The notes below the pieces were generated by a model, which ran no database searches, was not told the origin of the DNA, and was given only the letters and a program-made list of their open reading frames with translations. A program made the translations under genes and the position numbers. This document shows, piece by piece, positions 19,923 through 31,328 of a DNA stretch of 64,000 bases. This DNA is from Rachicladosporium sp. CCFEE 5018 (taxonomy: Eukaryota > Ascomycota > Dothideomycetes > Cladosporiales > Cladosporiaceae). The stretch is from contig KZ111160.1 in the NCBI GenBank assembly GCA_002077045.2, positions 38,005 through 102,004 of the forward strand, read 5' to 3'. Within the stretch, counting starts at the first letter, position 1. The number at the start of each line of letters is the position of its first letter.

Positions 19923-20635
19923 GCAGCGGCCTGCCAACATCACGATCCTTTCCTGGCGCCCTTCGAGACCTTCATCTTGGCGCCCACTTCTACGCACTTC
20001 CTGGTCAGGAGTGGAAGCAAGTGAAAGTCACCAGCATCCGCAATCTGCGACTTCCTGTCGCCTCTTTACTAGCAGATCAAGTCGGCACAGTTGCTATCGT
20101 CGCCAACGACCAACTTCATGGTACTGTACTACCGTCCACCAACGCCTTCGCCCGAATACGCAAAGGCATGGTCCTTGCTACAGTACAGCCGACAGCCACC
20201 AAAACCTTAGTGGCAAAGTTCGACCGTGAGGATCTCGCATCCCTCGCAGTAGGCAATCACGTCGTAGTCTACATTGCCAGCGTCCGCGCCTCAGCGCGAA
20301 TCGTCTCTGCCCGGGCGCCAGACTCTCCTACTGCTACACACGATAATAACGAAGAGGAGCACTTTTCATTCGACCAGGACACGACTGTCCAACAAGGTCC
20401 TGATGCGACACTGGACGGCCATCACGACAAGGTTCCTGTTGCAGGCGCCATCACAGCCACCCATCTCCTCGTAACCTTCAGCTTCGACACCTCCAAAGAA
20501 TTCGTCCTCATCGGCGATCAAGTCCTCATCATGCCTGGTGGAGGCGCAGTCTCTCACGGCGGCCAGGAACGCGGGCAGAAGGGTGTAGCCGGACTGGATG
20601 GATTTGTCGGTTGGGTTGTTGAAGTGTACGGGTGA
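19923..20635 (+). CDS. Unrecognised protein, 3' part only
   Basis: The frame is open from the N gap (first full codon at 19925) to the stop at 20635, giving about 236 visible residues; the start is in or beyond the gap. The visible part is rich in beta-strand-like segments (VGTVAIVANDQLHGTV, GNHVVVYIASV, HLLVTFSFDTS). An acidic, Asp/His-rich loop lies near the middle and a Gly-rich stretch (MPGGGAVSHGGQERGQ) near the end. It superficially resembles barrel-sandwich or HlyD-like domains but I cannot support that. Reading-frame length and strand-like composition argue that it is a real coding region. It is not duplicated within the window. Confidence 0.6.
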
Positions 20636-21229
20636 TCTCAACCAGGCGACGGGGACGTTCTTGGCCCAATAGCTCAGCTCCACATGTCACGGGAGATAAG
20701 ATACCGCACTCGGTCTCTCGTCGGCAAGACTTACCCACGGCCTAGATGCGAAGCCATCTCACGGAACAAACATGTACCACGCTGCACGTGGCTGCCGCTA
20801 ACGCCGTTTCATGTTCTGCAACGGCAGCACTGCCGCATCCTTCGAGGCGGGAGGATGGTCAGCCAATCGGGACATTTGCACGTCTGGAAAACCAACAACT
20901 GCTGCCATGCAAGGCGATTGGTTCCCTCGCGTTGTCGCATCCGTCGCATCTGCGGGTAATTGTAGGCGCAGTTCTCCCACGTTGGCATGTTGGACGCGAA
21001 GAAGGTTGGGGGTCGCGTTGCTTGCCCTATCTTAAGCGGAGGGGCCACGACCGAGCACAGCAAATGAATGTCTGAGATTTGGGGATGAGGGGATGTTGGT
21101 TCTATCATTGGCGATGTGTAGGTCAGAAGTCGTGTGGTGCATTGTGTCTGTTTGAACACGCTAGACATGCTCATCAAAGATATCGTAGGAAGCCTCAGGC
21201 AGTAATCTGCACACTAACGCGTGCCCAGC
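20636..21229. other. Intergenic between convergent 3' ends
   Basis: These 594 bp lie between the stop of the unrecognised plus-strand gene and the stop of the RSC-like gene. No gene, repeat or RNA is visible; it presumably holds the two 3' UTRs. Confidence 0.55.
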
Positions 21230-23820
21230 TCACGATACTCGTACATCCCAATCATCAGCAAAGACACCTCCATCACCCAGCCGTCTCATCTCCTCCCTCT
21301 GCCTCGTCCTAGCCTCCACTTCAGCGTGCTGCCTTAACACAGCCCTCTGCGCTTTCTCGAGCCGCGCCAGGTCCCTGGTCCTGAGTGTACCGCCGGTAGC
21401 GTCTGCCAGCTGCCGCTCCAGAACCTCCAGAGCCTTCACCTTCAACGCCTCCACATCGACCCCACTCCCCTCACTCCTCGTCTTCTTAGCCCCCCTCCCC
21501 ACCTCGCTATCGTCATCTGCGTGTGCCCGTTTCCTCCCCTCCCTTCGAGCCTTCTCAGCAAGATACCTCACGCTCTTGCCCAACCCCGGTCCTGGTCCTG
21601 CGGCTGAACCTAACGGCGACTGCTGCTGTGGCGGCACACAGAACCATAACACTCGCCCCTCCTCATCACAACTATACCTCTCCCTGACCTCGCTCGGGAT
21701 ACTGGCGTTCGCTAGCTCAGGCAGGACGTAGACCTCGATAGGCGGCGGGTCGCGGTAGGAAGCTGGGTTCTGCAAAGAGGAAGGTGGGCGCGGGATTGAG
21801 GGCGCGGGAGGAGGAGGGGCGGTGTGAGGATACTGCGGTTGCGTTGAGCGAGCAAGAGGTTGCGAGGGCGTGGCATAGTTGGATGTTGGAGGTGGGCGTT
21901 GTGCGGGGGACGCAAGCGATTGTTGGGAGTATTGTTGCGGCGTGTATGTTGATGAAGGTTGTTTGGCGAGGGAGGGCGGGTATCGTGTAGTACTGTTGGA
22001 GTTTGCTGTCGCTGGAGAGGGCGCGAAGGTCTGCGTCAAAGGCTGGTAGACTCGAGGTGGTGGCGTTGGACGCTTTGGTGGAGGAGGCGGGGTTGGCTCT
22101 GGTGGCGGCGAGTCCTTGTCGCCTCGAGGTCGCTTGTGCACGGCTCCGATCTTTGGCGGCGCGCCTTCGGCTCCCCAGGTGGGTTTGGGGAGCTCGTCAG
22201 TCTCCTTCTGATCGTCTTTCATGAGGTAAGCGATCGGTGAGGGGTATTTCTTCATCTTGCGCGTGTGATCGAAGAGGTCCATTTCGTAGTCGCGGTCGCG
22301 GACTTCGTCTGGTAGGCAACTGGCCCAGGTTTTGATCTTGTTGAACTGTGCGCGCTCTTCGTTGTAGCGTGCTTCACAGACATAGACTTCTTGGCCTTTT
22401 GGCAGGCCGCGTGGACGACCCTTGAAGTAGCGCGTAGTGAACATGATGAAGCATTTGCCTTCGATCTCTTCGATGCGGTGGTCGCGGTATCGTCCAGTCT
22501 TGACGACTTCATTTGACATGAAGTGCTTGTCGAAGCGATGCACAGTCTGCTCTGGACGATAGTACCAACAAACGTTGACCATACCTTGGCCGTCCGGATT
22601 GCGGTAGGTGCGGTAGATCTGCGCAGGTACCGGCTTTGTGAGGTCGTTCGCATTCTGCAAGTGCACCCAGTCACCAACTTTGTAGAGCTCGCCATTGTGT
22701 AGCAGACCATCAGGTACTGGAATCTTGCCTTCATCGTCCGCGAAGTCTGCATCCGACTTAGCCTTCCACACATCATACAATCGGCCTGCTTCGACCTGCA
22801 ACTTGACTGCATGCTGGAAGATGACCGAGTCGTCCTTGTTGTACGCCTTGGCATTGTTGAACATCAAGTTCATGTCGGCCATAAACTCCTCGAGCGTCTT
22901 GTACTTCTTGCGCTTCACCTTGCGCTTCAGCAGATCGTAGGCCATCGGGTTCTTGATCTCTTGGTAGTAGTCCGGAAGTGCCTGCTTGTCGGGCATACGA
23001 TCAAAGTCCTTGATCATGAGCTGAGAGTGCGTGTCCTTCAGCTTGCGCACGCCCTTCAAGATGGCTTGTATACGTGACTCCATGGGCGTGAGTAGCTTCG
23101 GCGGCCGACCCTTGCGCGTCTTCCTGCCGTCGTCGTCGACACCATCACGTTTTGACGTGCCAGCTGGCCGACCTCGGCGCTTCTTGCGGCCATCTGTCTC
23201 TTCCTCCTCATCCTCGTCCTCATCATCCTCCTCTCCCTCATCGTCCGAATCTTCCTCCTCGGCTGGTACCTCCTCCATGGGCACATCTTCATACGTCGGG
23301 ATCTCGCCGAGATCGGGCAGCACGATCTGATCTGCGCTCACCAGACGTTCATCGACCAGTTTCTGTAGCTCTCGCTGGATCTGCGCCTTGATGACCAAGG
23401 CATCCTGGAAAGCACCACTGTCCGGGCGATTGAAGACTTGCGCATTGTGCGGGATGAGTGCGAAGTCGCGAACGAAGGCAGCGAAAGACCTATACTCGCG
23501 GCGCGTAATGCGCAGCTTGATCGTGGAAAGCGCGACAGGCTCCTTGATGGCCTCGTAATAGTCAGGGAGGATGCGCTTGTTCACTAGACGCTGGAAGAGC
23601 TTTGATGGGTCGAAGCCGCTGTGCGGTGTTAGTACGCGCACACAACCCTCCACTATGGCGTATGCACTCACTCCTCGCTCCTGTAGTCGTAGATCGCGTC
23701 AAGCATCCGCTTCATGCCCTCCCATGTCGCCTTTGGTATGTGTGCGCCAGCGCCAGGCGCGAGCTCCGTTGATGGCACTGGCGTCGTGCTCGGACTCCTA
23801 TACTTCTTCTTAAAGGGCAT
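21230..23820 (-). CDS. RSC1: RSC1/RSC2-type chromatin remodelling subunit (two bromodomains + BAH)
   Basis: A short first exon (23820-23672) and a long second exon (23618-21230), with a 53-bp intron, encode 845 aa. Domains in order: bromodomain 1 (about 40-125, with NKRILPDYYEAIKEP); a Glu/Asp-rich run (about 168-192); two AT-hook-like motifs (RRGRPAG, RKGRPPK); bromodomain 2 (about 235-330, with LPDYYQEIKNPMAYD); and a BAH domain (about 360-480). A Pro/Gln/Ser-rich tail follows, ending in a coiled coil. This is the arrangement of yeast Rsc1/Rsc2, which help the RSC ATPase complex bind acetylated nucleosomes in the nucleus. It is divergent from OTU1 across 327 bp. The matching unit A copy would lie outside the window. 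Confidence 0.93.
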
Positions 23821-24147
23821 CTTGCCGGCTGATCAGTGTGCAATATCTACTGTAGATGGGGAATGTATATCAGCAAACGCGCTGCAGCTACTTTGTACAT
23901 AAGCATGCACCTGCCCTTGCTGGCTGACGGCTATGCGAAGGGTCGTGCCGAAGAATGTAAGCTTGAATTCGAGTTCCCGGCGCTCCGTGCACCTGTCAAT
24001 CATAAGCCGAGTACTCTTGCTTAAGTATACATGTCAGCGATGGCGATGATGAGGACTCTAGAGACCTCCGAGTCATCGAACACGTCAAATCGGCCATAGT
24101 GAAGACCGACTGCCCACTAAGACCGGAGCTTCACACAGAGATTCGAG
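23821..24147. promoter_or_regulatory. Divergent promoter of the RSC-like gene and OTU1
   Basis: These 327 bp separate two start codons pointing away from each other, so both promoters must lie here. No clear TATA box or other named element stands out. Confidence 0.5.
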
Positions 24148-25212
24148 ATGCGTCTTCGAGTCCGCGGCCCGGATGGCGTATCAACCATTAACATCGAGGA
24201 CTCGGCAACATGGGCAGATCTCAAAGCCATGATCTCCAAAGTCACCTCGGTCCCAGACTTTGACATCAAATACGGCTACCCACCCAAGCCTTTCAACACC
24301 GAAAGCATAGACAATGCGACCCTCCTCTCAAATCTGGACATCAAGCTCGATGGCGAACAACTCATCATCATGGCCCGGGACGTGCAATCACAGCTCTCTT
24401 CACCGATGGCCAAATCGAACCCATCGCCATCAGTAGCTGGCCCATTGCCTCAAACGAAGTCCCTCAACCCACCTCAACAGGAATCTTCAGACTTCCCCGA
24501 CAAGCCACTAAACCTAACCCGAAAATCCCAAACCGACATCGACTCTGACCCCCCCTCAGTCCCATTACCAAACCTCTCCTCAACCCTCACAATCCGCATA
24601 ATGCCCGACGACAACTCCTGCCTCTTCCGCGCCCTCTCCTCCGCGCTCCTCGGCCCATCTCTAGACGGCATGACCGAACTCCGATCCATAGTAGCCCAGA
24701 CCATAGCCTCTCAACCGGACTTCTACTCCGCTGCAGTGCTGGAGAAACCACCCGATGACTACTGCAAGTGGATCCAGAACCCGGATTCGTGGGGCGGGGG
24801 GATCGAGCTGGCGATTCTGAGCCAGGAGTTTGGCGTGGAGGTGTGTAGTGTTAATGTCCAGGATGGGAGGGTGGATCGTTTCAACGAAGGTCAACCCACC
24901 CGTTGCATTCTTGTTTACTCAGGGATCCATTATGATGTGCTTGCGGCTACGCCCTATGCTGGCGCGGATCCGGAGCACGATCGGAAGGTCTTCGAGGTTC
25001 TGCGTATGGTAGGTGGGGAGGAGATGGACGGCGGCGTATTGGACGCTGCTAAGGACTTGTGTAAGGTACTCAGAGAGAGGCATTACTTCACTGATACGAA
25101 GGGCTTTGATGTAAAGTGCAATGTGTGTGGCCAGAGTGGGAAGGGGGAGAAGTGGGCTGTCATGCATGCCAACGGGACTGGGCATGTGGACTTTGGGGAG
25201 GGTGGGGTGTGA
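24148..25212 (+). CDS. OTU1: OTU1/YOD1-type deubiquitinase (unit B, complete)
   Basis: A single exon of 354 aa, typical for fungal OTU1. Residues 1-77 form a UBX-like ubiquitin fold that in the family binds Cdc48/p97. A Pro/Ser-rich linker follows. The OTU domain spans about 145-280, with the catalytic Asp and Cys in PDDNSCLF (Cys158) and the histidine in GIHYDVL. The C-terminal C2H2 zinc finger (CNVCG ... HANGTGH) lies around 325-350. The enzyme trims ubiquitin chains from Cdc48 clients in the cytosol and at the ER. Unit A covers codons 46 onward. The two copies differ mostly in the linker (residues about 95-140). Confidence 0.95.
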   Translation: MRLRVRGPDGVSTINIEDSATWADLKAMISKVTSVPDFDIKYGYPPKPFNTESIDNATLLSNLDIKLDGEQLIIMARDVQSQLSSPMAKSNPSPSVAGPLPQTKSLNPPQQESSDFPDKPLNLTRKSQTDIDSDPPSVPLPNLSSTLTIRIMPDDNSCLFRALSSALLGPSLDGMTELRSIVAQTIASQPDFYSAAVLEKPPDDYCKWIQNPDSWGGGIELAILSQEFGVEVCSVNVQDGRVDRFNEGQPTRCILVYSGIHYDVLAATPYAGADPEHDRKVFEVLRMVGGEEMDGGVLDAAKDLCKVLRERHYFTDTKGFDVKCNVCGQSGKGEKWAVMHANGTGHVDFGEGGV

Positions 25213-25306
25213 GCGGAAGGCATTGACTAGAGATGTCGGTTTAGGTGTATATATGTACATGACATGCATCGACGGCACGCCGTCCTGAGCGTTGCATTGC
25301 GTCTGC

Positions 25307-26720
25307 TCACAGTTTTGCCTGCCTCGCTTTTGGTGCAGTTGCGTCTTCAGTGCCACTCTGCCGCGTCTGCTGCTGCACCCACTGCCCGATCACCTGTACC
25401 AGTCCATCGATCTCTCCCGTCGTGTTGCCAGCATGCAGACAGATCCTCACCCGTTCGCCACCTCTGGGTACAGTCGGTGGCACGATACCTCTGACAACGA
25501 AGCCCTTAGCCTGACAGTAAGCTGCCAGAGCCTTGGGCTCCGAGGAGAGGACGTAGAAGATCGGTGAGACTGGCTTCTCTGTTGGGACTGACATCAACGC
25601 GGTGTTAGATGCGGAGTTGGAGACTGCGAGGCGGAGCGAGTATTGCAGATCGAGAAGTCTGGTGTGCAGATGGGCGATGAGAGAGTGGAGGTTTGCTTGG
25701 AGCTGGAGGGCGATCAGCACTGGTAGAGTCATGATGGTAGTATAGAGTAATCACTCACCGGTATCGTCTCGCCCTGCATCAAAAATGTGTAGGAAGCTCG
25801 GATGGCTGCTAGTGACGGGTATGATAGGAAGGTCGTGTAGATTAGCGGACGGGCGTAATTGATGAGGTATTGGCGCACGGTGTCAGAGCACAACAGTGCA
25901 GCTGCATGACGGCTCGTCAGCAGTCATCTCATTGCCAGATTCAGGTCTTCGGCTTACCGCCACTGCAAGCCAATGCCTTTCCAAAGGTATGCAGACGAAC
26001 GAGTACTTCCTTCTCCAGTCCCAGTCCGCAAACCAGTCCTGATCCACGAGGTCCAAAGACGCCAGTCGAGTGCGCTTCATCGACGATCAGATGACCGTTA
26101 CCCAGCGGCAAGAGCTCGTGGATCAAGTCAACGATCGCGCTAAGTGGCGGCACATCTCCGTCCATGCTGTAGACGCCCTCGACAGCAATAAAGACATTGC
26201 GGGACCCGTCCTTGATCTTTGGGTCGCGCAAACAGTCGATCAGGACTTCCTTCAATCCGGCGACCGAGTTGTGCGCGAACGGCAGACACTTGCTGGCACG
26301 AGACAACTTCATACCATCGTGTACGCTCGCGTGGATGAAATCGTCGTAGACAATGATGTCGCCCCGCTGCGGCAAGCAAGAGAAAAGCCCTGCATTGGCA
26401 TCGAAGCCAGAGTTACACAGCAGAGCTGTCTCGGCGCCATGGAACGAAGCGATGTCTTTCTCCAATGCTTCGGCGTACGTCGAATTGCCATCGAGAAGTC
26501 GTGAGCCTCCGCTCCCGAGAATTGACGATCCAGCATTGAGCTCAGCCAGGAAACCCTCCCGTAATTCCTTCGAGGTCGCTAGAGACAGAAAGTCGTTCGA
26601 TGAAAAGTCCACAGAGCCTGTCGGTCGTGTGCTCAGTGCTCTGATGGTCTTCGAGGTCTTTCTGCGAAGCAGGGTCTTGGCGAGTGCATCTTCGAGGCGG
26701 CTGCCACAGCCTCGTTTCAT
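25307..26720 (-). CDS. bioF: 8-amino-7-oxononanoate (KAPA) synthase, peroxisomal type (unit B)
   Basis: The exons 26720-25958, 25901-25759 and 25702-25307 mirror unit A exactly and again encode 433 aa. All PLP-enzyme motifs, the lysine in HTFGKALA and the C-terminal AKL peroxisomal signal are kept. Differences are scattered conservative replacements. The copy appears functional, which contrasts with its neighbour bioDA in this unit. Confidence 0.92.
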
Positions 26721-26951
26721 GGTCTTGATAGGTGACGTCCCAGCATGATCTCGACTCACGGGCAGTCGAGACGAGAAGTTGTCGATGCCATTGAACCGAA
26801 TGGTACGTAACAGAGACGGCGAATGCAGTCGGGATACACTTTCATCAATCGGGATTCGGCTTCGTTTCCCCGAGGCTCAACGATGGCCAATGCTGGGCAT
26901 TATGAGTTCGTCGTCTTCACATGTTACTCGACCTAGACCAATGCTACGACG
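26721..26951. promoter_or_regulatory. Shared bioF-bioDA divergent promoter (unit B)
   Basis: These 231 bp hold CCAAT boxes at 26887-26891 and 26938-26942, matching the two in unit A in position and orientation. The bioF-proximal part has lost about 11 bp relative to unit A. Confidence 0.55.
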
Positions 26952-29415
26952 ATGAGACAAGTGGGCTCGGTCTTGTGGCCGAAGCTCAGGACATTACAGA
27001 TCTATGGTGCAAATACGGGCGTTGGCAAGACCATCTTTTCGACGATTTTGTGTCAGGCATTTCGGAAGGAATTCGAGAAAGTGCATTATTTGAAGCCGAT
27101 ATCAACAGGACCGTTACAAGAGGCAGACGATAGGTACAGTCAAATCTACCTTTATGTACTATTGGCTTTATGCTGACTGCCTACCCACAGTCACTTATCG
27201 ACGTTCGGGCCAGGAATCCGATCAAAGACCCTATATCAATTCTCTGACCCCGTCAGTCCACATCTTGCCGTCCGCGGTTCATCGCAGGTATGAAACATTG
27301 AGGATCGCATCCAGACCAACGATTGACAATGATCGAAGGACGTTTCCGACAACGCCGTCCGACGAGCAGTCCACGACGAGCTCTCGAGCTATGCTGATGG
27401 ACAAGACGGCGTAGCAATAGTCGAGACTGCGGGCGGTGTACTATCGCCTGCGCCCTCGGGTATCACACAGGCCGATCTTTACCGTCCTCTGAGAATACCA
27501 GTATTGCTAGTGGGTGACCATCGACTCGGCGGAATCGGATCAACGATATCTGCATGGGAGTCGCTGCACATTCGTGGATATGACGTTCAGTCCATCGCTC
27601 TCTTTGACGAGAGTCGATACGGAAATTATACCTACCTGCGGGACTACTTCGCTGAGCGGAGTGTGGACGCGTTCTCGATCACACCGCCGCCGGAGGTCAG
27701 AGCTACGGCATCAGAGGACATAGAGTCAATGCGGAACTACTACTCCAACGCCAGCGATAGTGCGCAAGTCACGTCCTTCGTCGATCGCTTCCTTCATTCT
27801 CACGATCAACGCATCGAGTCCCTGCAGTCCATGCCCAAACAAGCCACGGAAGCGATTTGGCACCCCTTCATGCAGCACAGCGAGCGAAACGAGAATACAG
27901 TCATAGCCATGGACTCAGCCTACGGCGACTACTTCCAGACCTACCAAAAGAAGCCCTCCCAATCCGTTGCCGACCCAGGTCCAGCCTCAACTCAAGAGAC
28001 GTCCCTCATAACCCCAGCCTTCGACGCCTCAGCCTCCTGGTGGACCCAAGGTCTCGGCCACGGCAACCCTCAACTGGCTCTCACAGCAGCCCACGCGGCA
28101 GGCCGCTATGGGCACGTAATGTTCGCGTCCGCCATTCACGAGCCTGCTCTCACTCTGGCCCAAACCCTCATCCAAAGCATGGGCAATCCACGTCTGAGCA
28201 AAGTCTTCTACACCGACAATGGCAGCACAGGGATGGAGGTAGCCGTCAAGATGGCTTTGCGTGCTGCCTCGAAACGCAATGGCTGGAGTCCCGACGAGAA
28301 AGTTGAGATCTTGGGGTTGATAGGGAGTTATCACGGCGACACAATCGGGACTATGGACTGTAGCGAGCCAAGCATTTATAACAAGAAAGTCGAGTGGTAT
28401 CGGGGTCGAGGGCACTGGCTTGACTTTCCGACTGTGAAGATGAGGGATGGGCAATGGATTGTCGAAGTGCCGGAGCAGCTGAGGAACGAGCTGGGCGACA
28501 CAAAGAGGTTCGAGTCGCTGGACGAGGTTTTCGATCTGGATGCAAGGAAGTCTGATCGGGAAATCTACCGAAAGTATCTGGACGGCGAGATCGATCAACT
28601 TCGACAGGCTGGTCGGAACTTTGGCGCTCTGATCATGGAGCCCGTCATCCTGGGAGCCGGCGGGATGAATCTAGCGGACCCGCTATTTCAACGTTGCCTC
28701 GTGGACGCAGTTCGGGAATCCTCTCCATCCGCCTCGGATGAGACCGACTGGAGTGGTATGCCTGTCATCTTCGACGAGGTTTTCACTGGGCTCTACCGCC
28801 TTGGCCGCTTCAGCGCTGCGAGCTTCCTCGGCGTCGATGCCGATATCGTTGTAAATGCCAAGCTGCTGACAGGCGGTCTGCTACCGCTCTGCACTACAAC
28901 CGCTAGCGAGGCGATCTTTGAAGCTTTCTTGAGCAATGACAAGAGCGATGCATTGCTGCATGGGCACAGCTACACGGCGCATGCTGTCGGCTGCGCGGTG
29001 GCGAACGAGAGTCTAAAGACCATGGCGAAGATCAGTCACAGCGCTGACTGGGCTGCGTATCGGAAAGACTGGTCTTTGCCTGCAGTGGAAACTTCGTCCG
29101 CGAGCCCGACTCAGCAATTATTGTGGAGCGTGTGGTCGCAAGACTTTGTCAAGGCCGTCTCACACAACCCTAATGTCGACTCGGTGTTCGCCATCGGCTC
29201 GGTGTTCGCGATGTCTCTTAAGGATCCAGCTGGAGCTGGGTATGCTTCAACGGCGGCTACAGGACTGCGAGATCGTACTGGCCGGCACTGAGCCTGGTCA
29301 GGCGGTGATCCACTCTCGAGTGCTTGGAAACGTGCTGTACCTCATGGGTGCCATGACCAGTACTCCAGAGACGCTGGCCGATGTCGAAAAGACCGTCCTG
29401 AAAGCGCTAGAGTGA
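26952..29415 (+). pseudogene. bioDA: bioDA, C-terminally frameshifted (unit B)
   Basis: Exons 26952-27133, 27191-27287 and 27339 onward match unit A, including the P-loop GANTGVGKT and the aminotransferase core. Near 29274-29290 two bases are missing relative to unit A (gatcgtactggc against gatcgcttgcttgctgg). The frame shifts and stops at 29291 after about 742 residues. The last ~40 residues (AGTEPGQAVIHSR... to the TGA at 29415) persist in another frame, still highly conserved. Loss of the C-terminal segment of a class III aminotransferase, which packs against the active site, probably harms BioA. The BioD half is untouched. Either a recent null allele or a sequence error. Confidence 0.82.
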
Positions 29416-29531
29416 GTTGTTGTGCGGTGGTCGGATGTTTCTGACCATCATCCAAAAGTCCGTGTATATAGTCTATGCATATATCGTGTATCGTTCGACA
29501 GGAGCGTTGCCTTCGCTAGCCAAGGTGTCGC

Positions 29532-30293
29532 TCACACTGCCACACCCTGCTCCCTGGCTACCCTGTATATCTCCGCCGCGATCTTATCGACATCCGTCTT
29601 CTTCAACGGCACCCTATGCGCCCCATCCCACTCGACGACTGTACTCGTCTTCGGATCGTGATACTGCGCCAGCATCTTGCGATGCAAATGCAGCCCTTCG
29701 TCCGCCAGCCCATGCACATGTATAGTCGGCAGACTCAGCACGTGCGGACTCTGATGCGGATAGTCGAAGCCCTCACTGACCTGGCCAGCATTGACGAGCG
29801 CAGGATGTCTCGAAAGCTCCGAGAAGCTAACCAGCGGCGAGCGTCCAGCCAGAAGCACCGCAAAATTGTAATCCGTCTCCGCCTTCCCAGTCTTCTCCAC
29901 ACAAATCTGCTGATGATAAAGCAAACTCGCACTCAACTTCGCTCCCTGACTGAACCCCATCAAACCCACCCACGGCCCAGTCCCCTCATCGTCCCGCTTG
30001 CAAGTCTCAATAGCATAGAACACCTCCTCCGTCGCAGCCTCGTCGTCGATCTCAGGGTGCTCGGGCAACCAGCGCAGCCAGCGCCTGAAAGGGCCGTGTT
30101 GCTCGTAGACGGGGACTATGCCGGGGCCGGCAGGGCAGTAGAAGGGTCCGTCGGCGAAGACTAGGCGGAAGGCTGTGAGGGCGCGGATCAGAGTGCGGGC
30201 TTGGAGGGCGAAGATCTCGGCTGTAACGCCGCCGCCGTGGAGGCAGAGGATACGAGGGAGGGAGAGGTCGGGGGTAGGGGTGGAGGTGGCCAT
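29532..30293 (-). CDS. FSH1-like serine hydrolase (unit B, intact)
   Basis: A single exon of 253 aa with the alpha/beta-hydrolase signs of the FSH1 family: RILCLHGGG near the N-terminus, FADGPF, the nucleophile Ser115 in GFSQG, an Asp in HGLADEG and a His in WDGAHRVP. Family members hydrolyse small esters or thioesters, and several sit in secondary-metabolite clusters; no such cluster is seen here. The gene lies tail-to-tail with bioDA, about 117 bp from its ancestral stop. The unit A copy carries a +1 frameshift. Confidence 0.88.
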   Translation of the reverse strand: MATSTPTPDLSLPRILCLHGGGVTAEIFALQARTLIRALTAFRLVFADGPFYCPAGPGIVPVYEQHGPFRRWLRWLPEHPEIDDEAATEEVFYAIETCKRDDEGTGPWVGLMGFSQGAKLSASLLYHQQICVEKTGKAETDYNFAVLLAGRSPLVSFSELSRHPALVNAGQVSEGFDYPHQSPHVLSLPTIHVHGLADEGLHLHRKMLAQYHDPKTSTVVEWDGAHRVPLKKTDVDKIAAEIYRVAREQGVAV

Positions 30294-30893
30294 GGTGTTG
30301 TATGGAAGAGATGTGGAGAGATGAACTAGAGAAGTCTTACCGTTAGGAATCGATCATGGCACATAGTGCATAGGTCTGTGCTATATTGAGATCACCGTGG
30401 TCCCACATTGCCATGCATGAGGCTGAACGTTGGGTGGGGTCGACGTCCGGGTGTAGGTCCGCCGGTGAGATGGTACAATTCAGAAGTGGTACGGTATAAA
30501 TCCTCTCAGCTGGTGGTACGAGTTGACTCTCAAAGATGTTCTCTGCTTCATGGTAGCTTTTGGGCTACGAGCGGTCCATGGTGGATTCAGAACTTCTGGG
30601 ATTGCAGAAGATGAAACCGATTCATGCAAGTATACAAATACATTGGAAATCGGTCTACCATGTCACGCCTGTAGAAGCTTGCTGAGAGGGCAAGATCACA
30701 CGGAAGTGACCAGTGCGATAGTCTACGGCAGCTGCACGTCAATTTGAGCCGATACCAAAGCTTGAAAGCTGCGCGAGAGTCGTCTCGGTAGTGGACTGGA
30801 CCCTTCATACGCCTGCCGTCGCTTTTCAGATACCCTCGTTCATCTTACAAGTCTCCAATCCGCCATGGTTCTCAGGTCTCATTCCATACTGAT
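30294..30893. other. Intergenic, FSH1-like promoter and LEA-like 3' flank (unit B)
   Basis: Counterpart of 6028-6630; no gene is supported in these 600 bp. Confidence 0.6.
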
Positions 30894-31328
30894 CTACACC
30901 TTTGCCTTCACCTCCTCAGCAGTGGCCTTGGCCTTGCCGGCCGCCTCGTTGATGGCACCCTTTGCCTTGCCAGTGAGCTCCTCAGCCTTGCCCTGCGCCT
31001 GCCCGCTCAACTTGGCAGCATCACCCTGCGTGGCGCCAGTAACCTCGCTGGCTTTTGCCTTTGCCTCGGCGGCGTTGATGCCAATGGCCTCCTTCGCCTT
31101 TTGTGCGGCTTGTTCTGGAGAAATCGTGTCAACAGGGAAACCCGAAGTATGGGTAGAGAGATGTATCCGGCAATACGTACGAGCTTGCTCAATGCCAGCA
31201 GCAGCTTTCTCGCCAGCAACCTTGTTCAAGTCTGCGGCCGTCTCCTTTGCGGCGTCGACAGCCAACTTTTGGGTGCGGATGGAGGTGCTGAAGAGGCGGG
31301 CATTGCGGGCGAACGCGGTACGAAGCAT
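30894..31328 (-). CDS. Small mitochondrial LEA-like protein (unit B)
   Basis: As in unit A: an acid-free, Arg-rich presequence followed by an Ala/Lys/Glu-rich repeated helix, 122 aa after removal of the 66-bp intron 31115-31180. The intron is again a multiple of three and open in frame, with a few changes (for example YCRI for YCRT). Mature-protein differences are limited to a handful of residues. Stress protection in mitochondria is inferred from composition only. Confidence 0.8.
   Translation of the reverse strand: MLRTAFARNARLFSTSIRTQKLAVDAAKETAADLNKVAGEKAAAGIEQARTYCRIHLSTHTSGFPVDTISPEQAAQKAKEAIGINAAEAKAKASEVTGATQGDAAKLSGQAQGKAEELTGKAKGAINEAAGKAKATAEEVKAKV

Noticed and set aside
19923..20635. 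HlyD/membrane-fusion-protein identity and horizontal transfer for the partial gene
   Set aside because: Only a vague beta-rich likeness is visible; no diagnostic motif supports it, so it is left unnamed.
21784..22240. Antisense frames within the RSC-like gene, and acidic-repeat mirror frames near 23031-23330
   Set aside because: They overlap bromodomain, BAH and acidic regions of a clearly real gene and have composition imposed by it.
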